From Syntrophobacterales bacterium (GTDB taxonomy: Bacteria > Desulfobacterota > Syntrophorhabdia > Syntrophorhabdales > WCHB1-27), in assembly GCA_017881765.1 (NCBI GenBank), contig JADGQN010000086.1, positions 1-13,507 on the forward strand: a stretch of 13,507 bases of DNA. Reading direction: 5' to 3'. The notes under the pieces were generated by a model. That model worked only from the letters and a program-made list of their open reading frames with translations, did not search any database and was not told where the DNA came from. Both the position numbers and the translations under genes were made by a program. Shown here piece by piece: positions 1-7,619 of this stretch. Every line of letters starts with the position of its first letter. Position 1 is the first letter of the stretch.

Positions 1-470
1 GCCCCCGCGTAATCTCCTTGCTTCAGGAACTCCAGATCAGCCGTAAGCGGGTTGAAGTGGTAGATGCCAGGGTCGAGCCCCTCGACCGCCCGGACAAACA
101 GGTATGTTTCTACCGGATAAAGCCCTCCAGCGGAGGGTGCCGTCCTGAAATAGGTATCGCCGTGTCGTGCGGTCAATCCCTGTGTTGCCCAAAGCAGCGC
201 GGAGAGAAGCCCCTGTGAAAGCGACTGTTCCGGTTTATAGGCCCTCCTCGATCTTCTCCTCTGCAGGATCTGCCAGAGGTTTGCCTCTCCGGCAATTTCA
301 GGCCGGGGCAGACTAATTCTCGCCAATGGCGCGTCGTAATGCTTGTAGGTGGGGGGAAACCTGCTCCAGTCGAGCGTGTGGCCCCGCAACCTTTCCGGCG
401 TATACTTGGTTTCGTCCTGGAAGGAAGCCCCTATACCTCTCTCTACTAACTTTTCCCTCTGGTTGCTCAT
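1..470 (-). CDS. SagB/ThcOx-type FMN nitroreductase (partial, C-terminus outside window)
   Basis: The minus strand reads open from position 473 to the window edge, giving about 156 residues of N-terminus with no stop. Motifs seen: an Arg-rich stretch RRRSRRAY (residues 71-78) as in the FMN-binding start of nitroreductases, an LLWATQGLT segment (92-100), and RTAPSAGGLYPVE (109-121), followed by GLDPGIYHFNP. The APSAGALYP-like motif with GxYHF is typical of SagB/ThcOx dehydrogenases, which use FMN either to oxidise azolines in modified peptides or as stand-alone oxidoreductases. Two ATGs in tandem (473-471 and 470-468) follow AGGAGG at 479-474; I chose the second because the first has no spacing. 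A TAA lies in frame just upstream. No YcaO cyclase or precursor peptide is visible, so a role in azole peptide synthesis cannot be claimed. Family assignment is from recognised motifs and is fairly secure. Confidence 0.85.
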   Translation of the reverse strand, partial: MSNQREKLVERGIGASFQDETKYTPERLRGHTLDWSRFPPTYKHYDAPLARISLPRPEIAGEANLWQILQRRRSRRAYKPEQSLSQGLLSALLWATQGLTARHGDTYFRTAPSAGGLYPVETYLFVRAVEGLDPGIYHFNPLTADLEFLKQGDYAG

Positions 471-530
471 CATCCTCCTCCCTTAAGGTTCCATGCTGCG
501 TGTTCAACGCGTGCGGACTATCGGCCTCTC

Positions 531-676
531 ATACCAGGTTGCATTCAAAAATACGACCCAGCCTTCGGCCGGGTACCCCGGGCGACCAGGAGGATAGCGA
601 CGGAGGCGCACTATTAGTACGTCGGAGTCGCGCCTCCGCAGGCAACGAAGCTATATGAATGAAGGCAACCTGGTAT
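531..676 (-). repeat. Nested inverted-repeat element, candidate structured RNA or MITE
   Basis: Perfect 12-bp arms ATACCAGGTTGC at 531-542 and GCAACCTGGTAT at 665-676; a further 4 bp (543-546 with 657-660) pair after a 4-nt bulge. Inside are two more hairpins: 557-573 (7 bp, 3-nt loop) and 601-609/630-638 (9 perfect bp). Position 560/570 is an A-C mismatch in plus-strand RNA but a G-U pair in minus-strand RNA, so if the element is transcribed the minus orientation folds better, placing it in the leader of the nitroreductase gene. It could equally be a small fold-back mobile element; I see no target-site duplication. Confidence 0.5.
547..573 (-). terminator. Terminator-like hairpin in the nitroreductase leader
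   Basis: On the minus strand CCCGGCC-GAA-GGCTGGG forms a 7-bp stem (one G-U pair) at 573-557, followed after five bases by a run of five T (551-547). It lies about 75 bases upstream of the nitroreductase start, so if functional it would act as an attenuator or stop transcription entering from upstream. Confidence 0.4.
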
Positions 677-702
677 CATACAGCCTATCTTCCTAACTAC
701 AA
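675..702 (-). promoter_or_regulatory. Candidate sigma-70 promoter for the nitroreductase gene
   Basis: Reading the minus strand, TTGTAG (702-697) and TATGAT (680-675) are separated by 16 bases. The -10 box overlaps the outer arm of the inverted-repeat element, so the predicted transcript begins near the arm. The -35 match is only partial. Confidence 0.35.
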
Positions 703-728
703 TATACGACAGGTGCGCCGGCGTGGTT

Positions 729-758
729 TTCACCTTAATAGGTCTTTCCCTTTATAAT
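729..758 (+). promoter_or_regulatory. Candidate sigma-70 promoter for the Hsp70-like gene
   Basis: TTCACC (729-734), 18-base spacer, and a perfect TATAAT (753-758). It would give a leader of about 215 nt before the ATG at 981. Confidence 0.4.
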
Positions 759-980
759 AGAGCGAATCCGGCGACTTTTGCAGGCGGAGAATTATTTTGT
801 TCAGAATTTTCTAAAGCGACCGATAATACTATTTGACGCTGGCAGGCGGTCTACCCAAGGGATATAAGGATCGAGCCTCGAAACAGTGTCACGTGTGGGT
901 TAGCACATGGATTTGGTTTTGAACGCTGTGAGTGTAAGGTTTAAAAAAGGGCACGTGGGGCCCGTGTATGGAGGTCAGCT

Positions 981-3900
981 ATGAAATGTCCGTTCACCCC
1001 AGGTGAATGTCTCGGCCGGGAATGTCCCGGATGGAGCCTGGGAAGGTGCTTTCTCGAGATATTCCTCCAAAAAATGGACAACATATCTCTGAAACTTGAT
1101 ACGCTCTGTAACCTTACGTCCCTGACAGCGTCATCGCAGGCCGGCGGCGGCAAACCGAAGCATGCGGAACCATTCAGGCCCGCGGACCTCGACCTGGAGG
1201 AGGAGATCGGCCAGGCTAAAGAGCAGGGCATAAAGCAGGACATAAGGCAAGACATAGAGCAGCAACCAAAAGAGGCCGGCAGCCAACCGACATTCTGGAA
1301 CGTCCCATCAGTCCCCCTTAAGCACGAAAGGCGCGACACGCCCCTCCGTGAAGAGACTTTGCCGCGCACATCCTCCGAATCTCTCCACCAGTACGAAAAG
1401 AGGGCAGAGAGCTATTCTCACGATCGCAGCAAGGAACACGCAAAGGAACCGGATGGACAGCCGGTGCACAAAGAGGTCACGCTCGGCAACCCGCCCGGCG
1501 ACATCCTTGAGGGAATGCATCAAACCCGAGGAAGAGATCAGGCTATCATCGCTGACACAGATCTACTTCCCGTATTTCCAGCAAAGGTCTCCGAAATCAT
1601 GTTCCTTGACGAGACCGAGGCGCATGCCAATGACCCATTGGGCGCTGCACAGAGTATCGAGCCGCAGGAGTTGACCCTTGAGCTCACAGCTGTCGAAGAG
1701 TACGCAACAACCGAGATAACCGACGGCCTGGCCGTTAGTGAACGGGTTTTGTTGATGGCCCAACCAACCAACGGGGCAGGTACAATCGACATCACCTATG
1801 ATGGGATAGCCCCTGACCTGCACGAAGACTTGCCACCCGCAGAGGCGAACGAAGCACCGACGCAGCCCACGTCGGACTCGATTGTTAAGGATATTGTGGC
1901 TCCTCATCAGGAACCGGCTATCTCCGCACCAGAACCGCCTGCAGAGACGGCGGATGCGCAACCGTCCGAGGAAGCACTCTCGGTTGAGAGAGTGATCGAC
2001 GATATCACGAGTGTTGAAGAACCTGCCAGGACTGAGGCTGGGCGCCCCGTTCCGGTCGAAGAGCCGCAAGTTCCTCCGCTCACGGCCACTGCAACGGAGC
2101 AAGCAACGACACAGCCCGAGACCATTGCAGCGGAAGAAGTAGCCGCCCGCCCGCCCGAAACTATAGCCGCGCCACCATCCCTTGAGGAGGCAGACGCAGT
2201 TGCCGAAGAGCATGGCGTCGTCGTACTGGAAGCGACACCAGTCAATGATGTACTGGCCGGGAAGCCCGCAATAGATCCCGATGGGCAAGCCCGTGAAAAC
2301 CTGTCCACCGGACACGCGGAAGAACAGCCCGAAGCCGAGTCATCATCTGCAGTCGACGCTACCGGGTTTGAGACTTTACCAGCCGAACAAGACATCGAGG
2401 TCTCCGTAGAGGAGATTCAAGAGTCTGAAGAAGAAGCCGTGCCCTCCACAGACCCATTACCCTGGGAGCCGATAGGTCTGGTTGAAGCCAAAGGGAATAC
2501 AGTTCTGGGTATAGACTTTGGTGCGGCCCTGAGTAAGGTTGCCCTGAAGACAGATGAGACTACTCCTGCCACGGCGGTTCCCCTGGCTCTGATAGCCTAC
2601 GAAATCCTGCACAAAGCCGACCTCGTACAGCACTTCGAAAGTCGAAACGAGTATGCCGAAGAATCACTCGTCTATTTTGATCAAAACGAGTTCGTCTTCT
2701 GCGGATTGCTCGCAAAAAAACTCTCACTCGAGGCTGCGGAGGCAGGACAAAACAGGCCCGCCATCCAGAACCTCAAGACGTTCCTCGTCCGTGGGGGGGC
2801 GAATCTGCAGATACACAGCGATTTCTTTCCCGCATCAGAAAGCCTGGATTCCCAGAGCGTTCTCGCGATCTACCTCGCCTATCTGCTGCGTCTGACCCGT
2901 CATTACCTCAGCAATCGAATAGGAAAAACCGCGGTTGACCTCGATACAATGGTTCGGAACTTCTCTATACCCACGTGGATAGAAGAGCGATACCGCGAAG
3001 ATGTTAAACGCCTGTTCCGGGGTGCTGCCGCATATGCTTTCTGCCTGGAGCGATGGCTGAAAGACGACCTCATAAAAGGTGCGCGGCTGCCCGACGTCCG
3101 CAAGGCCCTGCAGGAAGCCCGCGAGCATAGGGGTAAAATAGAAGAGGCCCTCGTAGGCTCAATAGTAACCGAGTCGACGGCGGCAGGACGCACACGTTTG
3201 CTCAGTCTGGGTAATCAGAAGGGACGGCCAATGACAATACTGGCTGTCAATGTTGGAGCAGGCTTCACCGACTTTGCGCTCTTTACCGTAGCGCAACCCG
3301 AAGGGCAGGACGCCAATATTGAGGCCCATGTAGCATACAGGGGAGGAGTCGGTACAGGACTCGGTGTGTGGGACAATGCCCTGAAAACCCTTCTCTTCAA
3401 TCGTGTCAGAGAGGTCCCCGCAGCCCGCAAGAAGGTAAATGAGTTCAGACTTTTCAAAGCCAGGCTGGAGCTGCAGGCGAGAGAAATAAAAGAGGCTCTC
3501 ATGACCGCGGAGGGAACTCTTTCAATAGATGTTTCTCCCGTCCTCCCGGAGCCGGTATCCATTGAGAAATCCGAACTGGAAGGCTCTCTTCCGGTCAAGG
3601 CGGCGCTGTTCGGTATCAGGGATGGTCTCCGAGTCTTTATAAAGGAGGCGATCAAAGCTATAGGGATGCACCGCTTTGACCCTGGCTTCACCGAAATAAT
3701 CGTGACAGGAGGCGGGGCCTTCCTGCCGTCTGTTGTCGATTGTATCCGCGAAGCCGTGGCAACTCTCGGCCCTGCCTATCCGGCTAAGGTAAGAGCTGAC
3801 TTTGTTTCACCGCTGTACACGTCAATCCCTAACATCGCCAGCCTTTATCCCCTGCTTGCCGTCTCTTTGGGTGCTACCGAGAAGGAATACTCCGACGAGC

Positions 3901-4028
3901 ACGCAACCACCACCCAGGATGCTTCCGCTGCCGCGTCGGCCGGAGGACCAACATCAGCCCCACGCGCAAGGCCCACGCCTCAAGTTAAGATGTCTGCAAA
4001 AGCGATAAACAGGTTCCGGCTGTCATAA
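981..4028 (+). CDS. Hsp70/actin-fold ATPase with N-terminal Cys module and long acidic linker
   Basis: 1015 residues; GGAGG at 970-974 supports the ATG. Three parts are visible. Residues 3-23 hold four Cys spaced C-x6-C-x4-C-x7-C, then a short helix-like segment. Residues about 50-500 are Glu/Ala/Pro/Thr-rich and acidic, with local repeats such as PETIAA twice, probably disordered. Residues about 505-985 form an Hsp70-like nucleotide-binding domain: phosphate-1 LGIDFGAALSKVAL (D512), an ESLVYF...FCGLLAKK segment resembling the Hsp70 region after phosphate-1, phosphate-2 VNVGAGFTDFAL (756-767), an AREIKEAL helix, and adenosine motif VTGGGAFLPSV (908-918). The usual Asp of phosphate-2 is Asn757. 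There is no substrate-binding domain; the protein ends in a basic Pro/Ala tail. No signal peptide or membrane segment was seen. The client or partner is unknown. It is not typical DnaK, MreB, ParM or PilM. Confidence 0.8.
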   Translation: MKCPFTPGECLGRECPGWSLGRCFLEIFLQKMDNISLKLDTLCNLTSLTASSQAGGGKPKHAEPFRPADLDLEEEIGQAKEQGIKQDIRQDIEQQPKEAGSQPTFWNVPSVPLKHERRDTPLREETLPRTSSESLHQYEKRAESYSHDRSKEHAKEPDGQPVHKEVTLGNPPGDILEGMHQTRGRDQAIIADTDLLPVFPAKVSEIMFLDETEAHANDPLGAAQSIEPQELTLELTAVEEYATTEITDGLAVSERVLLMAQPTNGAGTIDITYDGIAPDLHEDLPPAEANEAPTQPTSDSIVKDIVAPHQEPAISAPEPPAETADAQPSEEALSVERVIDDITSVEEPARTEAGRPVPVEEPQVPPLTATATEQATTQPETIAAEEVAARPPETIAAPPSLEEADAVAEEHGVVVLEATPVNDVLAGKPAIDPDGQARENLSTGHAEEQPEAESSSAVDATGFETLPAEQDIEVSVEEIQESEEEAVPSTDPLPWEPIGLVEAKGNTVLGIDFGAALSKVALKTDETTPATAVPLALIAYEILHKADLVQHFESRNEYAEESLVYFDQNEFVFCGLLAKKLSLEAAEAGQNRPAIQNLKTFLVRGGANLQIHSDFFPASESLDSQSVLAIYLAYLLRLTRHYLSNRIGKTAVDLDTMVRNFSIPTWIEERYREDVKRLFRGAAAYAFCLERWLKDDLIKGARLPDVRKALQEAREHRGKIEEALVGSIVTESTAAGRTRLLSLGNQKGRPMTILAVNVGAGFTDFALFTVAQPEGQDANIEAHVAYRGGVGTGLGVWDNALKTLLFNRVREVPAARKKVNEFRLFKARLELQAREIKEALMTAEGTLSIDVSPVLPEPVSIEKSELEGSLPVKAALFGIRDGLRVFIKEAIKAIGMHRFDPGFTEIIVTGGGAFLPSVVDCIREAVATLGPAYPAKVRADFVSPLYTSIPNIASLYPLLAVSLGATEKEYSDEHATTTQDASAAASAGGPTSAPRARPTPQVKMSAKAINRFRLS

Positions 4029-4217
4029 CCGCTGACAAGGTACAGGAAAAGAACAAGAGCTGAGGTCGAGAAAAGGAGAGAGGGTGTCAAAGTTTACACG
4101 GTACCGGCGGTTTGTTGACATGGCGGGTGACACCGATTACTGATGACTTGGTTCCTCTAGTTTCTTTGGTTTCTTTGGTTAAGCCAGAAAAACCAAATAG
4201 ACCAGTTTCTTGCGGAA
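4029..4217. other. Convergent intergenic region
   Basis: Holds the left 13-bp copy of an inverted repeat (4108-4120), a local 7-bp stem pairing 4083-4089 with 4127-4133, and near the right end a duplicated TTTCTTTGG followed by a weak AT-rich hairpin (4174-4180 with 4191-4197). The hairpin may serve as a weak bidirectional terminator between the converging genes. Confidence 0.4.
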
Positions 4218-4517
4218 TTAGCCTTCCAGAGTGATCGGCCTGAACTCCTCCAGTATGCCGACCAAACTTACATATTTTCTTTCCTCTTTTGACATCTGAT
4301 TGACATAGCGCTCCAGTCTATTCTTCTTGCCCAGGCTGTCCAGCTGAAGCAATATCTTGCTCACCACCCGGTCATTCTGCTGGTCTTCTCTCAGGGTAAC
4401 ACCTAGTAATTCCACTCCGACCTGCTCTAAAGATTTCATGTCCGGATTCTTCTGCTTGGCCCTTTTCCATTCCTGCACTTTCTGTTTGAGAAAGGGTTTG
4501 AGATCGATCTTGTCCAT
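4218..4517 (-). CDS. Small conserved-looking protein of unknown function (99 aa)
   Basis: I do not recognise this protein. It is 99 residues, Lys/Glu/Leu-rich, apparently all helical, with no Cys, signal peptide or membrane segment. The N-terminus (MDKIDLKPFLKQKVQEW) looks amphipathic, and a heptad-like stretch around residues 50-75 could mediate oligomerisation. I chose ATG 4517-4515, which has a G-rich stretch seven bases upstream, over the in-frame GTG at 4538, which lacks a ribosome site. It converges on the Hsp70-like gene and lies inside the 13-bp inverted repeats. Its codon pattern and hydrophobic/charged periodicity suggest a real protein, but homology was not recognised. Confidence 0.6.
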   Translation of the reverse strand: MDKIDLKPFLKQKVQEWKRAKQKNPDMKSLEQVGVELLGVTLREDQQNDRVVSKILLQLDSLGKKNRLERYVNQMSKEERKYVSLVGILEEFRPITLEG

Positions 4518-4571
4518 TTTAGGGCCCCCTTCGGCCACCCGGCCGACTTCATAACTCGACAGGCATCAACG

Positions 4572-4587
4572 GGTACCCCGCTTGCGG
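4572..4587 (+). repeat. REP-like palindrome, GGTACC joined to CCGCTTGCGG
   Basis: GGTACC (4572-4577) is followed directly by the palindrome CCGCTTGCGG (4578-4587). Closely similar units occur at 8090-8106 (opposite orientation) and 8198-8217, all intergenic, which suggests a dispersed short palindromic repeat. Confidence 0.45.
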
Positions 4588-4833
4588 AACCCATCCACTT
4601 CACGGGTCACTCTGCCGCCGGCCAAAACGTTTTGTGATTCCGGCAGCTATGTCAAAATATCCGCTATCGTAATTACGTGTTGATGAAACGGCTTTGCGGC
4701 TCAGTACGTCTGATGAAAGAAATTGCAATTAGCGTACCTAGTGACTATGTGATTAATGGTGTCAACAAACCGATAATGGGCCTGCCGCCTACCATATGTC
4801 AAAGATTTGTCGCCGTGCGGTATACTGTATATA

Positions 4834-4862
4834 TTGACAAGCAAAAAGGAGCAGACTAGAAT
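4834..4862 (+). promoter_or_regulatory. Near-consensus sigma-70 promoter of the acyl-CoA synthetase gene
   Basis: Perfect TTGACA (4834-4839), 17-base spacer, TAGAAT (4857-4862). Transcription would begin near 4869, giving a leader of about 60 nt that contains a small CGTGTT/AACACG stem. Confidence 0.75.
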
Positions 4863-4928
4863 GTGCATTAGTGAAATGACGCGTGTTTGTGTCTTGCAAC
4901 ACGACTAAAAGGGAGGATGTAGCGTAAC

Positions 4929-7604
4929 ATGGCTGATCTCAAGCGGATGTTCGATCCGAGAACGGTTGCCCTCATCGGCGCCAGCGAGAAAGAGCGATCG
5001 GCGGGCCGGATCTTACTCCAAAACCTGATGCTGACCAATGGAAAGGAGCGGGAGATCTTTCCCGTTAATCCTAACAGGAAGGCCATTCTCAATCTCGAAT
5101 GTTTCCCCAACGTCTCTGCGATACCAAGGCCCATCGACCTTGCCGTAATCGTCTCTCCCGCGGCCACGGTGCCGGCTGTGCTGGAGGAGTGTGGAAACGT
5201 AGGAGTGGGAGGCGTGCTGATTGTCTCGGGAGGATTCGGCGACGCCGGGCCGGAGGGAGAAAAGCTTGAAAAAGAGGTGACTGAGATCGGCAAGCGGCAT
5301 GCACTCCGCATCCTGGGGCCCAACAGTCTAGGCCTGGTGCGGCCGCACATAGGCTTGAATGCCACACCTCTGAAGACCAACCCGGATAAGGGCAACATCG
5401 CCTTCATTTCCCACAGCGGCGCCTTTGGCAGAGCCCTGCTTGACTGGGGCATGGACGCGCACATAAGCTTCAGCATGTTTGCGTCGCTGGGCTCCATGAT
5501 TGACATCGATTTCGGCGACCTTATCGATTTTCTCGGTTACGATCCTCATACGCGCAGCATCATGTTGTACATCGAGGAGGAGATCGGTAATGTCAAGAAA
5601 TTCGTCAGCGCGGCCAGGGGCTTTGCGCGCAATAAACCGATCGTCGTCCTCAAACCGCCGCGTCCCAACGGCAGGATGGGCCAGGCACTCTCGCACACGG
5701 GGCAAATGGCCACGCACGAGAGGGTCTACGATGCCGTGTTCAAAAGGGTTGGTGTGGTAAGGGTCAAGTCGGCCGCTGACCTTTTTAACGCGGCGGGGGT
5801 CCTCGATGCGAGGCACCTGCCCAAAGGGCCGAGGCTCATGATCATCACCAATGCAGTCGGTGTCGGCGTGATGGCGACCAATGCGTTGAATGAAATAGGC
5901 GGGAGGCTGGCCAAATGTTCCGAGGAGAACGAGGCGAAATTCAAGGCCACTTTGCCTCCGTACTGGAAGCCTACGAATCCCATCGATATTTTGAGGGACG
6001 CGGATGTTGAGAGATATGAGCGCGTCCTCAGGATATGCCTTGCGGACTCCGACATAGACGGAGTTCTGGTGATTTTCACGGCTCAGGGCACAACCGAGCC
6101 GGATGAACTCGCCCGTGCCGTTGTGCGGCTTGCCCAGGAAGCCTGGAAGCCGGTAATCACCACGTGGATGGGGGGCGGAGATGTGCAGGAGGCACGAAGG
6201 ATTTTCCATGAGAACAACATCCCAACCTATGCCACGCCGGAAGAGGCGGTGAGAACCTATTTTTACATGTACAGCTACGAGCGGAACCTGGAAGTTATGC
6301 ACGAAACCCCTTCTGACCTCCGCGTTAATCAGTCGCCCCCGAAAAACAACCTGAAAACACTCATCCGGAAGACTGCGGCAAGCGGCAGGATCGTCCTCAC
6401 CGAAGAAGAATCAAAACGGTTTCTCATCAATTACGGCATACCGACCGTCAAAACGTACCTGGCATCCTCGCCCGAGCAGGGAGTGGGAGCGGCAAGGACC
6501 TTAGGATATCCGTTGGTACTCAAGGTAGCCTCACCGGATATCACCTACAAGAGCGACGTAGGAGGGGTGATAACGGGCATAACCTCAGAGGAAGAACTGC
6601 GGGCTGAATATGACCGGCTGCTGAAACGGGTCACGGAGAGTTGCCCGGAAGCAAAGATAACCGGCATCACCGTTCAGAAGATGATTGAGAAGATAGACTA
6701 CGAGGTGATCCTGGGAGCTAAGAAAGATGAGGATTTCGGATCGGTCATCATGTTTGGTATGGGCGGCACGAGCGTCCAGATCTTTCAGGACTTCGCGGTG
6801 GGATTGCCTCCTCTGAATCAGACCCTGGCGCGCAGGCTCATAGAGGAAACAAAAGCTTACCGCCTGCTTAAGGGCTATCGTGGGAAGCAGCCGGCCGATC
6901 TTGCCAAGCTGGAACAGATTATCGTGAACTTCTCTAACCTCATCATAGACTTCCCCGAAATAGCAGAGGTCGATATAAATCCCATCGCAATCACGGACGG
7001 GACAGCGTACGCTCTTGATGCGCGAATCGTCATCGATAAGAACTGCATCGAGTACACATCTGCCTATCCCCACCTGATCATTACGCCGTATCCCACGAAA
7101 TATATCATGACCTGGCGCATGACGGACGGGACCGAGGTGCTTTTGCGGCCCATAAGGCCGGAAGATGAACCCATGGAACATGAGATGCTTTCGACACTCT
7201 CAGAGAAAACCTTGCGGGAGCGGTTCTTCCAGGCCATAAAACATATCACGCACGAGATGCACATTCGCTTCTGCAACATAGATTACGACCGGGAGATGGC
7301 TATCGTCGCGGAACTGCGTGAAGGCGAAAAGAAAAGAATCATCGGCATCGGACGATTGATTATCGAACCTGATGGTAAAACCGCTGAGTTTGCGGTTGTC
7401 GTACATGACGACTTCCACGGCAAGGGCCTCGGGTACAAGCTCGTTGACATGATGATCGGCATAGCGCAGGAGAAGGCATTGGAAGAGGTTTATGCCCTGG
7501 TGCAGTCGGACAATACAAGGATGCTCAGTGTCTGCAGGAAACTGGGGTGCGCCGTTGAGCAGCTGCCGGATAAACTGAGCCGGGTGAGTCTGCAGATGCA
7601 TTGA
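4929..7604 (+). CDS. ADP-forming acyl-CoA synthetase fused to a C-terminal GNAT acetyltransferase
   Basis: 891 residues. Domain order: CoA-binding Rossmann domain (GASEKERSAGRIL from residue 17), succinyl-CoA ligase-like domains with ISHSGAFG (160-166) and catalytic-His motif LSHTGQ (H256), an ATP-grasp domain (about 485-705), and a GNAT domain (about 728-885) with acetyl-CoA loop HGKGLG (830-835). The family interconverts acyl-CoA, ADP and phosphate with acid, CoA and ATP through phosphohistidine, conserving energy in anaerobes; GNAT-fused members include Pat-type protein lysine acetyltransferases, in which the synthetase part can be inactive. Here H256 is present, but the ATP-grasp motif normally HKSDxGGV reads YKSDVGGV (Tyr540). 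GGGAGG (4911-4916) lies 12 bases before the ATG; an ATG nearer to it is followed at once by TAG. Cytosolic and apparently monocistronic. Whether it is an energy-conserving enzyme, a protein acetylase or both is unresolved. Confidence 0.93.
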   Translation: MADLKRMFDPRTVALIGASEKERSAGRILLQNLMLTNGKEREIFPVNPNRKAILNLECFPNVSAIPRPIDLAVIVSPAATVPAVLEECGNVGVGGVLIVSGGFGDAGPEGEKLEKEVTEIGKRHALRILGPNSLGLVRPHIGLNATPLKTNPDKGNIAFISHSGAFGRALLDWGMDAHISFSMFASLGSMIDIDFGDLIDFLGYDPHTRSIMLYIEEEIGNVKKFVSAARGFARNKPIVVLKPPRPNGRMGQALSHTGQMATHERVYDAVFKRVGVVRVKSAADLFNAAGVLDARHLPKGPRLMIITNAVGVGVMATNALNEIGGRLAKCSEENEAKFKATLPPYWKPTNPIDILRDADVERYERVLRICLADSDIDGVLVIFTAQGTTEPDELARAVVRLAQEAWKPVITTWMGGGDVQEARRIFHENNIPTYATPEEAVRTYFYMYSYERNLEVMHETPSDLRVNQSPPKNNLKTLIRKTAASGRIVLTEEESKRFLINYGIPTVKTYLASSPEQGVGAARTLGYPLVLKVASPDITYKSDVGGVITGITSEEELRAEYDRLLKRVTESCPEAKITGITVQKMIEKIDYEVILGAKKDEDFGSVIMFGMGGTSVQIFQDFAVGLPPLNQTLARRLIEETKAYRLLKGYRGKQPADLAKLEQIIVNFSNLIIDFPEIAEVDINPIAITDGTAYALDARIVIDKNCIEYTSAYPHLIITPYPTKYIMTWRMTDGTEVLLRPIRPEDEPMEHEMLSTLSEKTLRERFFQAIKHITHEMHIRFCNIDYDREMAIVAELREGEKKRIIGIGRLIIEPDGKTAEFAVVVHDDFHGKGLGYKLVDMMIGIAQEKALEEVYALVQSDNTRMLSVCRKLGCAVEQLPDKLSRVSLQMH

Positions 7605-7619
7605 TACCTGCATGATCTA

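Larger units (their letters stand above)
474..980. other. Intergenic regulatory region between divergent genes
   Basis: About 500 bases without a convincing gene. The left half (531-676) is a nested set of inverted repeats; the right half is more AT-rich and carries candidate promoters facing both ways (675-702 minus, 729-758 plus). The stretch 759-980 would be an unusually long leader for the downstream gene if the plus promoter is used. I recognised no known riboswitch class in it. An open frame at 326-658 on the plus strand overlaps the nitroreductase and has no family resemblance. Confidence 0.6.
4108..4772. repeat. 13-bp inverted repeats bracketing a small gene
   Basis: CGGTTTGTTGACA at 4108-4120 recurs exactly inverted as TGTCAACAAACCG at 4760-4772. 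Between them lie the small minus-strand gene at 4218-4517 and about 240 bases of non-coding sequence. The GTTGACA/TGTCAAC ends resemble those of some IS families, but no transposase is present, so a remnant or non-autonomous element is only a possibility. Confidence 0.35.
4518..4928. other. Intergenic region with palindromes and a strong promoter
   Basis: Contains a GGTACC-linked palindrome (4572-4587), a perfect 12-bp palindrome CAAAACGTTTTG (4623-4634) that could be an operator, the right 13-bp inverted repeat, and the promoter of the acyl-CoA synthetase gene. A 60-codon open frame at 4677-4859 has no ribosome site and resembles nothing I know; I treat the stretch as non-coding. Confidence 0.55.

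Noticed and set aside
1563..2315. 250-codon minus-strand frame opposite the acidic linker
   Set aside because: It arises from the biased codon composition of the Glu/Ala/Pro linker and has no ribosome site or recognisable domain.
4677..4859. Small plus-strand frame of 60 codons before the acyl-CoA synthetase
   Set aside because: No ribosome site, no family resemblance, and it runs over the 13-bp repeat and into the promoter of the next gene.
5328..6302. 324-codon open frame on the minus strand
   Set aside because: It lies wholly antisense to the acyl-CoA synthetase, whose domains are unmistakable, and reads as low-likelihood protein with no family motif; long antisense frames are expected in GC-rich coding DNA.
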